From NCBI GenBank assembly GCA_001875255.1, contig MJAN01000014.1:1-47091 (forward strand): a DNA stretch of 47,091 nt, written 5' to 3'. The notes beneath the pieces were generated by a model. The model saw only the letters and a list, made by a program, of their open reading frames with translations. It did no database searches and was not told the DNA's origin. Origin of the DNA: Candidatus Sabulitectum silens (lineage in GTDB: Bacteria; Fermentibacterota; Fermentibacteria; Fermentibacterales; JCC-6). The translations under genes and the position numbers were made by a program. Numbering within the stretch: the stretch's first letter is position 1; each line of letters starts with the position of its first letter. This document shows positions 46,319 to 47,091 of the stretch, piece after piece.

Positions 46319-46364
46319 TCCACAATAAATAGTATATCAATACTGAATGAAGGAAGTGACTAAC

Positions 46365-47086
46365 ATGAAATCAACAAGCTCACAGGATATTCTCTTGACC
46401 ATTGTTTTCCTGTTGCTGACCACGACCGGATTCGCCGGTAGCCCTCCCTCAAACACTATACCGATTATTGCCGACCGGCCTAATGTCAGCGAAGTGGACA
46501 TCGACACCTTCCTCATGCTTTCCTGGCACTTCTTTGATGCCATTCAAGCCGGTGATATGTCAGCAGGGCATGCTTACAACACATTTGTACCCCCGGCAAA
46601 CGAGACAGGGATGTTCGTGTGCCTGAATCCTGTTCCCACCGCCCGGTGGGGTCACTGGCCGAGGACATGGGTCGCAAGAATGTCTGAACATGCTTTTCCA
46701 GTAACAGTGCTTACGCCAGGCCCGAATGGAGAGGCATATCGATCATCGTCGGGCAGGATACGATAACTTTCGAGAAAGACACATTGATAGAGACTTTCAG
46801 CGCACCGGAAATCCGGGATTCACTTGAAGTGGCTGCCGGTATTATGGAGAGCTACTTCGGAAGTGAAGATCAGGTCTGGTTCTATAACACATTTGACGAA
46901 GCTCCCTCCAGGCAGTGGACTCACATGGTGCATGATTCCATCATAGCGGGGTATTATGAAGTAGATGACTACATTCCCAATCTGTATACGCAAGCCAGGC
47001 ATCTTGTGGATCAGATTCTCTTCCTACCTTCGAGGAGGTTGATCCCAGGGGATATTCTCCTGGTTGAAATACCTGATGGAACATGA
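46365..47086 (+). CDS. Secreted protein of unknown function
   Basis: Start at the ATG behind GAAGGAAG; signal peptide DILLTIVFLLLTTTGFAG. Mature part: NVSEVDIDTFLMLSWHFFDA, GMFVCLNPVPTARWGHWPRT. One base is lost near 46740 (AYRS then IIVGQDTITFEKDTLI), then ESYFGSEDQVWFYNTFDEAP and RRLIPGDILLVEIPDG to a stop at 47086. About 241 residues. I recognise no domain. It may be a complete gene or the start of a longer one if a further indel exists near the window edge. AT-richer than the left part of the window. Confidence 0.68.
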
Positions 47087-47091
47087 AGATC

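Noticed and set aside
42955..46364. tRNA genes, integrase or transposase at the accessory region's edges
   Set aside because: No GTTCRA-type T-arm with matching acceptor stem and no recombinase motif was found in the gaps.
1..47091. CRISPR array or long tandem repeats
   Set aside because: No regularly spaced direct repeats were seen; the only repeats are the SGAGRV coding turns and the toxin-locus duplication.

Overview
The window looks like a chromosomal segment of an uncultured, GC-rich, Gram-negative (diderm) bacterium. The diderm reading rests on lolA, bamD, a surA-like chaperone cluster, many lipobox-bearing lipoproteins and a MepM-like M23 peptidase. PilT and an HD-GYP protein suggest type IV pili and cyclic-di-nucleotide signalling. 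TTG and GTG starts are common and genes are packed with 1-20 bp overlaps. I cannot place the lineage from sequence alone. The gene content would suit a deep-branching candidate phylum (for example an FCB-group or Fermentibacteria-like lineage), but that is a guess.

Reading frames need care. By my reading roughly fifty single-base indels interrupt otherwise intact, well-conserved genes, about one per kb. Most are repaired by restoring one G or C in a short homopolymer. I treat these genes as intact with sequencing errors, give the full span of each and note the breakpoints. Several apparent fusions (NadD-PilT, DapA-DapB) are artefacts of this.

Layout: 1-13363 is one long plus-strand run: ftsK (5' end cut off), a TPR/LytR_C-like lipoprotein, lolA, rimO, an unknown protein, a TPR lipoprotein, bamD, nadD, pilT, NfeD plus slipin, dapA, dapB, MEMO, AMMECR1, a coiled-coil lipoprotein, a hydrophobic microprotein and a GIN-domain protein. 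13353-18824 holds a radical SAM protein (-), a GNAT acetyltransferase (+), a DMT transporter (-), a zinc-ribbon/beta-propeller membrane protein and tpx (+), and tyrS (-). 18918-33111 is a second long plus run: upp, an M23 peptidase, mfd, four consecutive SurA/PpiC-type foldases, an S4 protein, ftsE, ftsX, yajC, def, fmt and a DUF116 protein. 33101-37564 (-) encodes a PAS-GAF sensor, oligoendopeptidase F and a PAS-HD-GYP protein. 37790-39831 has secreted or membrane proteins of uncertain role, including a formylglycine-generating-enzyme-like protein without the expected cysteines. 39815-42903 (-) is a compact thiol/metalloid operon: ArsR repressor, ArsP/DUF318 permease, CPKC mini-thioredoxin, CVPC thioredoxin lipoprotein and CcdA-type electron transporter.

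From about 43 kb to the right edge the DNA becomes accessory-like: a HAD hydrolase, a lipoprotein, a toxin-antitoxin pair flanked by two related small HTH proteins, a decayed second copy of the toxin promoter and 5' end, and an unrecognised secreted protein. The toxin and HAD genes have -10 elements 6-7 nt before the ATG, which predicts leaderless mRNAs. I found no rRNA, tRNA, CRISPR array, transposase or integrase.
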